This document shows, in pieces, positions 22,617 to 30,912 of a stretch of 64,000 bases of DNA. Location: assembly GCA_036504155.1 (NCBI GenBank), contig DASXVQ010000020.1, forward strand, positions 67,381-131,380, given 5' to 3'. The notes beneath the pieces were generated by a model. It made no database searches and was not told where the DNA came from. It saw only the letters and a program-made list of their open reading frames with translations. The DNA comes from JACRCT01 sp036504155. Its GTDB lineage: Bacteria; Myxococcota; Myxococcia; Myxococcales; UBA5297. The number at the start of each line of letters is the position of its first letter. The first letter of the stretch is position 1. Made by a program: the position numbers and the translations under genes.

Positions 22617-24080
22617 ATGACGCGATTGGGGATTTCGTCCGGGGAGCGCCGTCCGTCGTCCACCCTTTCCGCCCGGCTCGCCGCGCTGCCGCTGGCGCTG
22701 GGAGCGCTGGCCGGGTGCGCCGGGCCGGCGCGCTACTTCGTCGGCGACCCGCAGGCGGCGCCGCACCTCTACTGGAACCCCGACCAGGGCCGCCGTCCCG
22801 ACCTGCCGCTGGAGGACCAGTTCAGCGTCGTGGCGCCGTCGGTGGTGCAGGTGCTCGACGTCTCGCCGGCGACGGCCTGGCGTCCCCTGGGCGATCTCAA
22901 GGTGGAGAGCACGACCGCGGCCGACGCGCTCTCGATCCTCAAGGACCTCGCCGGCCGCTTCGGCGCCGACGGCCTGTTGCGGCTGGCCGCGGGCGCCGGC
23001 TCGCAGCGCACCACCCGCTCGCCCGAGTCCTTCAGCCGCTACGGCGCCAACTTCGAGCTGCCGGCGAGCGAGCTGATCGAGGCCAGCTACGGCGTCGCCG
23101 GCACCGCCCTGCGCCGCGCCAGCCCCGGCTCCGAGGCCTACCTGGGCGTCGGCTGCTCGGGCTACCTGCCCACCGGCGCCCGCGAGGCCGACGCGGCCTC
23201 CGGCCTGCTGGTCCCCTACGTCTCCGCCTCCGCCAACCCGGCCGCCGCGGCGGGCATGAGCCGGGGCGACTTCGTGCTCGCCTGGCACGTGGAGGGCTCC
23301 GAGGAGGTCCTCTCCGCGGACTGCGGCGGGCTCAACGAGGCCCTGCAGGCCGCCGGCCCCGGCAAGACCATCGCCTTCACGCTGTGGAAGCCGGAGGCGG
23401 CCGCCCGGGAGATGCTGGTCCGCGTGCCGCACCCGCGCATCATGGGCGCCGACATCAACCCCAACGAGTCCGACCAGCTGCGCGTGGACCGCGTCCTCTC
23501 CGGCAGCCCGGCCGCGGCCGCCGGCCTGCACGTCGGCGACATCGTGCTCAGCGTCAACGGCAAGCCGGTGGCGGACATCGACCAGACCGTGCGCGCCATC
23601 CGCAGCGGGCCGCCGCGCCAGCGCATCGAGGTGCTGCGCGAGGGCAAGGCCCTGGGCATCGAGGTGCAGACCGCGCCCCTGACCAGCGTCAGCGCCCGCG
23701 ACGTCCCCCGGGTCGGCGTGCTGGTGCAGTGGGTGTACTCGGTGGGCGTGGCCGCCGAGGACGAGCTGCGCCCCGGCGACGTGCTGCTCGACTACGCCAC
23801 CACCCGCGACTTCGTCTCCGCGCTCAAGGCCCAGGGCGACGACCTGCGGGCGCGCATCCGCCGCGAGGGCACCCCGCGCGAGGTGAACGTCACGCTCGAG
23901 GCCATCCCCGACTCGCGCTACCGGCTGGGGGCGGCGCTGTTCGACCGCAGCGGCGCCCAGCCCGTGCCGGCGTCGCTGGCCTCCCCGGCCGCCGAGTCGC
24001 CGCGCGGCTGCGCCCGCGACATCGAGTGCAAGGGCGAGCGGATCTGCGTGAAGGGCGAGTGCACCGACCCGAAGAAGTAG
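22617..24080 (+). CDS. PDZ-domain lipoprotein
   Basis: 487 residues. A type II signal with lipobox LGALAGC (Cys at about 33) is followed by a region unlike known families. Two or three PDZ-like modules are visible: SANPAAAAGMSRGDFVLAW at about 210-280 and SGSPAAAAGLHVGDIVLSVN at about 300-385, and a third weaker one (AAEDELRPGDVLLDY). A short Cys-rich tail (four Cys in CARDIECKGERICVKGEC) ends the protein. There is no trypsin-like protease domain, so it is not a DegP-type protease. ATG 22617 is chosen because it directly precedes the signal peptide; no clear Shine-Dalgarno. Likely an envelope scaffold. Confidence 0.8.
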   Translation: MTRLGISSGERRPSSTLSARLAALPLALGALAGCAGPARYFVGDPQAAPHLYWNPDQGRRPDLPLEDQFSVVAPSVVQVLDVSPATAWRPLGDLKVESTTAADALSILKDLAGRFGADGLLRLAAGAGSQRTTRSPESFSRYGANFELPASELIEASYGVAGTALRRASPGSEAYLGVGCSGYLPTGAREADAASGLLVPYVSASANPAAAAGMSRGDFVLAWHVEGSEEVLSADCGGLNEALQAAGPGKTIAFTLWKPEAAAREMLVRVPHPRIMGADINPNESDQLRVDRVLSGSPAAAAGLHVGDIVLSVNGKPVADIDQTVRAIRSGPPRQRIEVLREGKALGIEVQTAPLTSVSARDVPRVGVLVQWVYSVGVAAEDELRPGDVLLDYATTRDFVSALKAQGDDLRARIRREGTPREVNVTLEAIPDSRYRLGAALFDRSGAQPVPASLASPAAESPRGCARDIECKGERICVKGECTDPKK

Positions 24081-24133
24081 CGGCTGCGCCAGCGCGCGCG
24101 CCGCCGCTCGGGCGCCCGGAGTCCGGAAAGACC

Positions 24134-24163
24134 GATGCGCCGGTTCGCGAGAGCCGGCGCATC
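24134..24163. terminator. Hairpin terminator between convergent lipoprotein genes
   Basis: GATGCGCCGG (24134-24143) pairs with CCGGCGCATC (24154-24163), loop 10 nt, followed on the plus strand by GCTCTTCTT and on the minus strand by GGTCTTTCC. It sits between the convergent PDZ (plus) and Cys-rich (minus) lipoprotein genes and may serve both. Confidence 0.7.
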
Positions 24164-24229
24164 GCTCTTCTTGAAGTCACCTTCGCGGCCCCGGCCCCGG
24201 CACGGGGCTGGCCGGCGGTCCGGCTCGGC

Positions 24230-24919
24230 TCAGGGCGGCTCGCAGACGTAGTAGGGGGACCCGCCGCCGTGCTTGGCGCAGGCGAGCCCGGTGGCGCAGG
24301 GGTCGCTCCCGCCGGTCGTGCACAGGTCGAGGCACATCAGCAGGGTGCCGGTCTGCGCGATGTCCCGGCACCGCGAGCCCGCGGGGCAGGTGCCGGTGGG
24401 GTCGGCCAGGCTGCAGCCGGACTGCGCGCAGTAGCCCGCGGCGGGCCAGCCCTCGGCCGGGCCCAGGCAGGTGTCCGAGTCGCAGGCCGAGGCGTTGGCG
24501 CAGGGTTGACCGATGACGGCGCCAGGGCCGGTGTCGCCGGGGTCCGAGGCGTCGAGCCCGGGCGCCGCGGCGTCGGGCGGCGTGCCGACGTCGGGCTGGC
24601 CGCCGCCGTCCCAGACGGTCCCAGTGTCCGGCGCCGCCCCGGCGTCAGGCGCCGGACCGGCGTCGACGGGCTCGGCCGCGTCGGCCGGCGACCCTGCGTC
24701 GGGCTCGACGGCGCCGGTGTCCGGCACCGGGCCCGTATCGGGCAGCGGGCCGGTGTCGGGGACGCCCACGTCTTCGAGGCTGCTCGCGTCCGGGGGCGCT
24801 GCCGGGCCGGTGTCGAGGTCGGAGATCCCGGCGTCGTCGCCGTGGGGCACCAGGCCCACCGGGTCGTCACAGGCGGCGATGATCGCAGCCAGCAGAGCGA
24901 TGGCCTTCCAGGTGCGCAT
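24230..24919 (-). CDS. Lipoprotein with Asp/Ala/Pro stalk and Cys-rich C-terminal domain
   Basis: 229 residues. The signal peptide ends in AAIIAAC (Cys about 17). A long stalk rich in Asp, Ala, Pro, Gly, Thr with PDTGP and PDAG-type repeats (about 25-145) leads to a compact domain of about 85 residues with 12 Cys (ACDSDTCLGPAEGW, GTCPAGSRCRD, CLDLCTTGGSDPC), probably disulfide-bonded. GGGAGG lies 6 nt before the ATG. It is surface-exposed by analogy with other myxobacterial stalked lipoproteins. Function unknown. Confidence 0.8.
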   Translation of the reverse strand: MRTWKAIALLAAIIAACDDPVGLVPHGDDAGISDLDTGPAAPPDASSLEDVGVPDTGPLPDTGPVPDTGAVEPDAGSPADAAEPVDAGPAPDAGAAPDTGTVWDGGGQPDVGTPPDAAAPGLDASDPGDTGPGAVIGQPCANASACDSDTCLGPAEGWPAAGYCAQSGCSLADPTGTCPAGSRCRDIAQTGTLLMCLDLCTTGGSDPCATGLACAKHGGGSPYYVCEPP

Positions 24920-25056
24920 CGGGGCCTCCCAGCAATCGGGTGATGGGCGATTGTAGCCCAGCCCCGGCAGGAGGCCTCGCAACCGGCCGAGGGCGCTCGG
25001 GCCGGGCCGGGCCGCCGGGCGAGGACGCGCCCGCCCTCTCCCCGGGCCGGCATTGC

Positions 25057-25135
25057 TGCGGCGCACAACTGGCTTGACGCGAGCGCAAAATGTTGTATCT
25101 ATAGGCCCGCCTGTTGCGGCGCACCAATGCGCCGC
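25057..25135 (+). promoter_or_regulatory. Sigma-70-like promoter with flanking repeats upstream of SDR/thiolase genes
   Basis: TTGACG (25074-25079), a 16-nt spacer and TATCTA (25096-25101) form a good -35/-10 pair. The 10-mer TGCGGCGCAC occurs on both sides (25057-25066 and 25115-25124). The second copy is part of a perfect inverted repeat GCGGCGCA-CCAA-TGCGCCGC (25116-25135), positioned downstream of the start of transcription. A repressor binding both copies would span the promoter (inference). Confidence 0.65.
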
Positions 25136-25159
25136 TCGAACTCACACAGCGAGGATTCC

Positions 25160-25951
25160 ATGGAACTCAAGGGTGCAGTGGCCGTCGTCACCGGGGGCGC
25201 CAGCGGTATCGGCGAGTCCGTCGCCAAGTCGATGGCGCTCAAGGGCGTCAAGGTCGTCATCGGCGACATGGACGCCAAGAACCTCGACCGCGTCTCCAGC
25301 GAGATCACCGCGGCCGGCGGCCAGGTGGCCAGCGCGAAGTGCAACGTGACGAACGAGGAGGACGTCGCCGCGCTGATGGACCTCGCCATCGAGAAGTTCG
25401 GCGCGCTCAACATCGCCGTCTCCTGCGCCGGGATCATCAAGGACGGCATGATGATCAACACCGACAAGGAGACCGGGAAGGTCAAGCGCGCGATGACCAC
25501 CGACCAGTTCAAGGCGGTCATCGACGTCAACCTGGTCGGCTCGTTCATCACGATGCGCGAGGCGGCCATCCGCATGGTGAACAACGGCTACAAGGGCCTG
25601 CTCGTCCCCATCTCCTCGGTGAACAAGGTCGGCCAGACCGGCCAGCTCAACTACTCGTCGACCAAGGCCGCCATCGCGCTGTGGCCGAAGATCATCGTCG
25701 GCGAGTTCCAGATGAAGGGCATCCAGAACGTCCGCTGCGTCGCCATCGCCCCCGGCTACGTGGGCACCCCGATGGTCAAGGGCATGAACCAGGACGCGCT
25801 CGCCGGCATCCTCAAGGGCGTGCACATCAGCCGCCTCATCGAGCCCAGCGAGATCGCCGACATCATCATGTTCGCGGCGCAGAACGAGGCCGTGGACGCC
25901 ACCTGCCTGGAGATCACCGGCGGCCTCATCAGCAACGGCCTGGCCAAGTAG
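25160..25951 (+). CDS. SDR-family oxidoreductase (3-oxoacyl reductase-like)
   Basis: 263 residues, classical short-chain dehydrogenase. The Rossmann motif is TGGASGIG near the N-terminus; the NAG-type motif appears as SCAGII; the catalytic Ser (PISSVNK) and the Tyr-x3-Lys pair (NYSSTKAA) are present. GDMD after strand 2 suggests NAD(H) rather than NADP(H). It likely interconverts a 3-hydroxyacyl and 3-oxoacyl thioester. Start ATG 25160 with GAGG 5 nt upstream. It lies 69 bp before a thiolase gene, so the two probably act in sequence in acyl-CoA metabolism. Confidence 0.9.
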   Translation: MELKGAVAVVTGGASGIGESVAKSMALKGVKVVIGDMDAKNLDRVSSEITAAGGQVASAKCNVTNEEDVAALMDLAIEKFGALNIAVSCAGIIKDGMMINTDKETGKVKRAMTTDQFKAVIDVNLVGSFITMREAAIRMVNNGYKGLLVPISSVNKVGQTGQLNYSSTKAAIALWPKIIVGEFQMKGIQNVRCVAIAPGYVGTPMVKGMNQDALAGILKGVHISRLIEPSEIADIIMFAAQNEAVDATCLEITGGLISNGLAK

Positions 25952-26020
25952 TCCAGTCCCCTTCACTCCTTTCGGTGCGCCGGCCTCGGCCGGCGCGCCC
26001 CCAACCTTTCGAGGACCGCC

Positions 26021-27274
26021 ATGAGCCGAGTGAGCATCGTCGGTGCGTACAACACCAAGTTCGGGTCGCTGATCGACATCAAGGACATGATCAGCTTCAA
26101 GAAGAAGATCGATAAGGCCTCGTTCTACGACCTCCTCGTCGAGGCCGGCCGCGGCGCCATCGCCGACTCGGGCCTGGCCGCCAAGGACATCGACGCCGTG
26201 TGGATCGGCGCGTGCTCGCCCGGCCGCTTCGTGAACCAGGAGCACGTGGCGCCGCTGGCCACCGCCATCGACCCCGCGCTGCACTTCAAGCCGATGACCC
26301 GCACCGAGTGCGCCTGCGCCTCGTCGTCGGTCGCCATCTACGACGCGCTCTACGCCGTCGAGTCCGGCCGCTTCAAGAACGTGCTCGTCATCGGCGTGGA
26401 GAAGATGAACCTCGTCGACACCCCGTCGATGACCCAGACGCTGGCGACCTGCTCCTACTGGCCCGAGGAGGGCGGCAAGGGCGCCTCCTTCCCCGCCCTG
26501 TTCGCCGAGCTGGCCAAGGCCTACATCGACCACTACAAGCTCAGCGAGAGCGAGTGGCGCGCCCAGTCCGCCCACGTCGCGGCGCTGATGTACAGGAACG
26601 GCTCGAAGAACCCGCTGGCGCACGTGCAGAACGGCCCGCAGACCGCCGCCGAGATCATGGCGCTGCCCGACTCGGGCAAGGGCTCGAACATGCTCATCGC
26701 CGCGCCGCTGCGCCTGCACGACTGCTCGCTGGTGACCGACGGCGCCGCCGCGGTGGTGCTCACCACCACCGAGAGCGCCAAGGCCAACAAGAAGAAGGTC
26801 GTGGAGATCGCCGGCATCGGCCACTCCGAGGAGTACATGCCGCTCTCCAAGCGCCCGAACAAGCACGTGCTCGAGGCCGGCAAGGACGCCGTCGGCAAGG
26901 CCTTCAAGGAGGCCGGCATCACCTCCAAGGACATCGACATCGCCGAGGTCCACGACTGCTTCACCATCAACCAGATCCTCACCACCGAGGCGCTCGGCCT
27001 CTCCGCCGACGGCAAGGCGGGCCTGGACTACGTGGCCGGCCGCTTCACCGCCGACGACGCCCAGGTGTGCATCAACCTCTCCGGCGGCCTGAAGTCGAAG
27101 GGCCACCCGGTCGGCGCCACCGGCGCCTCGATGCACGCCCTGGTCTACAAGCAGCTGATGGAGGAGCCCATCGGCCTGGCCCCGACGAAGAAGACCCCGA
27201 AGGTCGGCGTGACCTTCAACGTCGGCGGCTCGGGCGTCAGCAACTGCGTCAGCGTGCTGCGCCGCGTGAAGTAG
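26021..27274 (+). CDS. Thiolase-family acyl-CoA acyltransferase (SCP-x/acetyl-CoA acetyltransferase-like)
   Basis: 417 residues. The nucleophilic Cys lies in TECACASSSVA, the His/Asn-type second motif is EVHDCFTINQI, and the C-terminal motif is GGLKSKGHPVGATGASMH; this pattern is closest to the SCP-x/SCP2 thiolase branch. It should cleave or form 3-oxoacyl-CoA. With the SDR upstream it makes a 3-hydroxyacyl-CoA to acyl-CoA + acetyl-CoA pair, or the reverse. A GAGG element precedes the ATG and a strong terminator follows. Confidence 0.9.
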   Translation: MSRVSIVGAYNTKFGSLIDIKDMISFKKKIDKASFYDLLVEAGRGAIADSGLAAKDIDAVWIGACSPGRFVNQEHVAPLATAIDPALHFKPMTRTECACASSSVAIYDALYAVESGRFKNVLVIGVEKMNLVDTPSMTQTLATCSYWPEEGGKGASFPALFAELAKAYIDHYKLSESEWRAQSAHVAALMYRNGSKNPLAHVQNGPQTAAEIMALPDSGKGSNMLIAAPLRLHDCSLVTDGAAAVVLTTTESAKANKKKVVEIAGIGHSEEYMPLSKRPNKHVLEAGKDAVGKAFKEAGITSKDIDIAEVHDCFTINQILTTEALGLSADGKAGLDYVAGRFTADDAQVCINLSGGLKSKGHPVGATGASMHALVYKQLMEEPIGLAPTKKTPKVGVTFNVGGSGVSNCVSVLRRVK

Positions 27275-27305
27275 TAGGGGAGCAGGCCCTCTGGGGAGAG
27301 GGATG

Positions 27306-27345
27306 AGACGCGGGGCCAGGGGCGACCTTGGCCCCGCGTCTTTTT
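27306..27345 (+). terminator. Rho-independent terminator of SDR/thiolase operon
   Basis: A perfect 13-bp stem AGACGCGGGGCCA (27306-27318) / TGGCCCCGCGTCT (27329-27341) with a 10-nt loop runs straight into TTTTT (27341-27345). It lies 32 bp after the thiolase stop. Confidence 0.95.
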
Positions 27346-27441
27346 GCGTGCGGCCCTCCGTGCGCGCCTCCGCCGCCGGCCGGTCTCCTGCGGCTGCGAC
27401 CGCAAGGTCGGCGGCGACGGACGGCTAGCGGACCGGTCCGC

Positions 27442-28848
27442 TCACCACCCCAGGGCCGCCTTGGCCGCCGCGTAGCTTCCGGCGTTGGGGATTCCCGCCT
27501 TGGTGACCTGCGCCGCGGCGTCCTTGCCGGCCCCGAGCGCCTCCGAGAAGTAGACGACGTAGGAGTTGCCGGTCGCCTCCGAGGTGAAGTCGCAGGAGTC
27601 GAACGAGTAGGTCGACCGCAGCGGGTTGAAGGCGCCGGAGAGGAAGGCATCGGTGAGCAGGCCGGCGTCCTTGAACTGCCACAAGAGGCAGTTGCCCTTG
27701 GCGTGGTACTCGGTGACAGCTCGGCAGCCCAGCGCCCAGTCGCAGGTGCCGTCGGCGTCGTTGTCGGGGCAGAAGTCGCCGTCCGGCACGTAGCCCAGGT
27801 GGTTGCCCATCGCGTCGGCGAGCCCCTCGTTGAGGCAGGTCGGGGTAAGGGCGAAGGACTGCGCGGTGGAGACGAAGTGCTCGTGCGCGTACTCGTGGGA
27901 GAACTCCCAGTCGATGAGCCTGGCCGCTCCGCCCATCGCCGCCAACCAGTCGGGGTTGCCGTAGTTGATGCCCACGACGCCGTTGCCGTAGGAGATGTTG
28001 CCCTCGTAGCCCAGCGGGATGGCGATCTCGGTGGGCATCAGGAACGCGGTGAACGGGAGGACCGGCTTGCCCACGATCGCCGACTCTCGCGCGGCGATCT
28101 CCTCCAGCCCGGCGTGCAGCTCCGCGTGCGCCGCCTGCAGGTCGAACGGCTCGTAGCGGTAGAGGAACGACTGCCCACCCGCGCCCCTCAGCCCGGTCCC
28201 GACGAACCGCAGCTCGGTCTTGGCGCCCCAGTTCACCGGCACTGCGTAGTGCATGAGCGTGACGTTCGGCGCCGCGGAGCTCAGCAGCATCGTGTCCGTG
28301 CCGCTGGCCATCACGAAGAGCCACTGCAGATAGCCCGGCCCGGAGACCACCGAGGTCGAGTAGCCCTGTTCCGGGCTGACCATGACGCCGATGCTCGTGA
28401 AGCCCTCTCCGTTGATCGTCCAGCGCACCTGCGACTCCCGGCTCGGGGTGCAGGCCGGGTCGCCGTCGGGGCAGACCTTGGCCTCGATCGGCGTCCAGCC
28501 TCCGTCGCACCAGCTCGCTCCGGGCGGCAGCTCGAGGCCGACGGTCTCGAAGGCGCCGCCGGAGTCCGCGCCCGGGCCCGCGCCGGCGTCCACCCCGGCG
28601 TCGGCGGCGATCGGGCCGGCTCCGGAGTCGGCGCTCGCGTCCGGTCCGGACGGCGGCGTTCCCGAGTCGACCGCGGCATCGGCTGCCGGTGCCGAGGCAT
28701 CCCGAGCCGTGGAGGCATCCCGAGCCGCCGAGGCATCCGCAGCCAGCTGCGCCGGACCGCCGTCGGGCTCCTGCGGCGCGGGCGAGCAGGCCAGCGCAAG
28801 GAGGCAAACAGGGAGGAGGCTTCGCAACGCGGCGACCGATCGGCTCAT
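27442..28848 (-). CDS. Lipoprotein zinc metallopeptidase (gluzincin-like)
   Basis: 468 residues. The signal peptide ends in lipobox LALAC (Cys21). An Asp/Ala/Ser stalk (about 30-98) precedes a domain with the zinc motif HEYAH (His318-Glu319-x-x-His322, in WEFSHEYAHEHF) and a downstream Glu341 in CLNEGLADAMG, the gluzincin arrangement HExxH...E. A later segment has a DNDADGTCDW calcium-like loop. It is predicted to be an outer-membrane-anchored protease. No Shine-Dalgarno is obvious at ATG 28848. The gene is divergent from the hemerythrin gene, 83 bp away. Confidence 0.8.
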   Translation of the reverse strand: MSRSVAALRSLLPVCLLALACSPAPQEPDGGPAQLAADASAARDASTARDASAPAADAAVDSGTPPSGPDASADSGAGPIAADAGVDAGAGPGADSGGAFETVGLELPPGASWCDGGWTPIEAKVCPDGDPACTPSRESQVRWTINGEGFTSIGVMVSPEQGYSTSVVSGPGYLQWLFVMASGTDTMLLSSAAPNVTLMHYAVPVNWGAKTELRFVGTGLRGAGGQSFLYRYEPFDLQAAHAELHAGLEEIAARESAIVGKPVLPFTAFLMPTEIAIPLGYEGNISYGNGVVGINYGNPDWLAAMGGAARLIDWEFSHEYAHEHFVSTAQSFALTPTCLNEGLADAMGNHLGYVPDGDFCPDNDADGTCDWALGCRAVTEYHAKGNCLLWQFKDAGLLTDAFLSGAFNPLRSTYSFDSCDFTSEATGNSYVVYFSEALGAGKDAAAQVTKAGIPNAGSYAAAKAALGW

Positions 28849-28931
28849 GGGGCGTGAATAACGCCTTTCGGGCGCTCGCTCTATCGAATCCCCCGCGCAT
28901 TCGTTGTTCCCCCGGGCCGCGAACGGGCATC

Positions 28932-29366
28932 ATGGGACCCCCTTCCGTGCCCCTGGAGACGCCCTTGGCTTCGCTCGAGCTGGAATGCCCCGACACGGGC
29001 CACGCAGAGATCGACGAACAGCACCGCGCGCTGCGCCACCAACTCCTCGAGCTGGTGGGCGCGGTCAACTCCGGGAAGCTCGAAGCCGTCCGGCACCGAC
29101 TGGACACGGTGGTGGAGCAGGTCGCCGCCCACTTCGCGTTCGAGGAGCGGCTGATGCAGGAGACCGCCTTCCCCAACTACGCGCGGCACAAGGAGGCGCA
29201 CGACACCTTCGTGGCCGACGCGCAGAAGTTCGCCAAGGAGCTGGCCGCCAAGGGGATCACCCCGAACTTCCGGCGGTGGGCGGTGGGCCGGCTGCTGGAG
29301 TGGTTCCGCTTCCACATCGTGGCCAACGACGTGGAGTTCGCCCGGCACCTGCTGCGGCACCGCTGA
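28932..29366 (+). CDS. Bacteriohemerythrin
   Basis: 144 residues with the hemerythrin di-iron ligand pattern: GHAEIDEQHRAL, AAHFAFEERLM, HKEAHDTF and WFRFHIVANDVEF, giving the expected His, Glu and Asp ligands on four helices. It binds O2 reversibly, for storage, delivery or sensing. There is no fused signalling domain. The start at 28932 gives a normal-sized N-terminal arm; the frame is open further upstream without support. Confidence 0.93.
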   Translation: MGPPSVPLETPLASLELECPDTGHAEIDEQHRALRHQLLELVGAVNSGKLEAVRHRLDTVVEQVAAHFAFEERLMQETAFPNYARHKEAHDTFVADAQKFAKELAAKGITPNFRRWAVGRLLEWFRFHIVANDVEFARHLLRHR

Positions 29367-29567
29367 GCGGCGCCCTTCTTCGGCAGCGCCAGGGAGCCGA
29401 GGCGCGAGCGAGCACGGGGCGCCTCGTTCGGGCTGCCGCAGCAGACGCGGCGAGGACGAGCGTCCCGGCCGCCAGGATGGCCAGCCTCGACGTGCTCGCG
29501 CGCAACCTCTGCATGGGGACGAGGACTGCCGTACCCTGGGGCCGCCACTCTCGAGGGGAGCCTCTCC

Positions 29568-30887
29568 ATGAAGCCGTCGACGGCGGGCGTCATCATCCTC
29601 CTGGTCGTCGCCACCGGTGCCGCGCTCGAGTACGGGCCGGCCACCTGGCCAAAGCCCCGGACGCTGCTCGGCCTGGCAGACGACTCGGTGCCCGTCGCCG
29701 CGGCCATCGGCAGGGCCTTGCACTCGCGGTCCGGGGCCGTCGGGGAGGTGGAGGTGGTCGGTGCCGAGGTGCGGCTGCTGGCCGGCAGGCTCCGGCTCGA
29801 GGTCTCGGACGAACGGGAGCCGGGCGACGCGAAGGACGTCGCACACTTCCACGTCCTCGCGGCCGCCGACGGGGTGCCCTCGGGTCGGCTGGACGTGTGT
29901 TCCATGGGGTGGGGGGCCACCGCGGAGCTGCGCTTCGAGGACCTGGCCGAAGCGTTCGCCGGGGTGGCCTTCCCGCCGCTGCTGTCGCGGATCAAGGGCG
30001 AGCCGCTGCTCGAGGCCCGGCCGTTCTGGGGCGACGAGCCATGGGCGGTGAACGGCTTCCGCGGATACGTCGGCCCGGTCGTCGCGCGCGGCGGCGCCAT
30101 CGACGTCGCCTCGTTCGAGGACTCGGACTTCTTCTCCGAGATCCCCGGCTTGCCGGACGACGGCCGCCTGCACCTGGTGAAGGCGGTGCTGCTCTCCAAG
30201 GGCGGCTTCTGGGAGCGCACGATCGAGCTCGACGGCCGGGCCACCGCCGTCGCCGCAGCGCGCTGGTCCAGAGTCCCCGCGACGCCGGCGGTGGCCATGG
30301 CCGTCCGGTTCGCCGTCTACGACCAGCGCGACAAGCCGCCCGCGGCCGAGGCGCGCCAGACCGCGCTCCAGCGGCTGGAGGCGCGCGAGCCCTGGCTCTT
30401 CCCGGCCGACGCGTGCCCCGTCGACGTCATGCCCACCGTTCTCGCCGAGCACTCCTACTCGCCGCTCGCCTGCCGAAACGGCCGCCTGCTCGACTGCCTG
30501 ACAGCCTGCGAGAAGGGCAGCGCCTCATACTGCTACAGCGCGGCGCTCGACCTGCAGTCCCCCGGAAGCCCCAAGCCGGGCCCCGAGGCGCTCTTCCTGA
30601 GGGCCTGCCGGCTCGGCTTCGCCTCGGGCTGCACCAACGCCGCCGCCGGGAGGCTGCTCGTCCACGAGGACGCGTGTGCCCTGCGCACGTTCGAGAAGAT
30701 CTGCGAGCGCGCCGGAGACCCCTGGGCCTGCACGATGTTCGGCGGCGCGCTGGCCAAGGGCGATGGCGTCGCGAAGGACCCCGCGCGCGCCCGCGAAGTC
30801 CTGGCCAAGTCCTGCAGCCACGGCGCCGACGATCCGGCGTGCCAGGGCGCCGAGCAGATCCTTCGCTCGCTCGACGGGACGCCGTGA
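29568..30887 (+). CDS. Membrane-anchored or secreted protein with Sel1-like repeats
   Basis: 439 residues. One N-terminal hydrophobic segment (AGVIILLVVATGAALEYG) could be an anchor or uncleaved signal. Residues about 30-280 are unrecognised. From about 295 there are Sel1/TPR-like helical repeats with paired cysteines (LLDCLTACEKGSASYCYSAA, LFLRACRLGFASGCTNAA, DPWACTMFGGALAKGDGVAK), typical of cysteine-rich Sel1 proteins. GGGGAG lies about 9 nt before the ATG. Likely a periplasmic protein-interaction module. Confidence 0.75.
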   Translation: MKPSTAGVIILLVVATGAALEYGPATWPKPRTLLGLADDSVPVAAAIGRALHSRSGAVGEVEVVGAEVRLLAGRLRLEVSDEREPGDAKDVAHFHVLAAADGVPSGRLDVCSMGWGATAELRFEDLAEAFAGVAFPPLLSRIKGEPLLEARPFWGDEPWAVNGFRGYVGPVVARGGAIDVASFEDSDFFSEIPGLPDDGRLHLVKAVLLSKGGFWERTIELDGRATAVAAARWSRVPATPAVAMAVRFAVYDQRDKPPAAEARQTALQRLEAREPWLFPADACPVDVMPTVLAEHSYSPLACRNGRLLDCLTACEKGSASYCYSAALDLQSPGSPKPGPEALFLRACRLGFASGCTNAAAGRLLVHEDACALRTFEKICERAGDPWACTMFGGALAKGDGVAKDPARAREVLAKSCSHGADDPACQGAEQILRSLDGTP

Positions 30888-30888
30888 C

Positions 30889-30907
30889 GGGCCGGTCCAC
30901 CCGGCCC
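30889..30907. terminator. Hairpin between convergent genes
   Basis: GGGCCGG (30889-30895) and CCGGCCC (30901-30907) with a 5-nt loop fill the 25-bp gap between the Sel1-like gene (plus) and the MYXO-CTERM gene (minus). No T-run; probably a shared terminator. Confidence 0.5.
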
Positions 30908-30912
30908 TCGAC

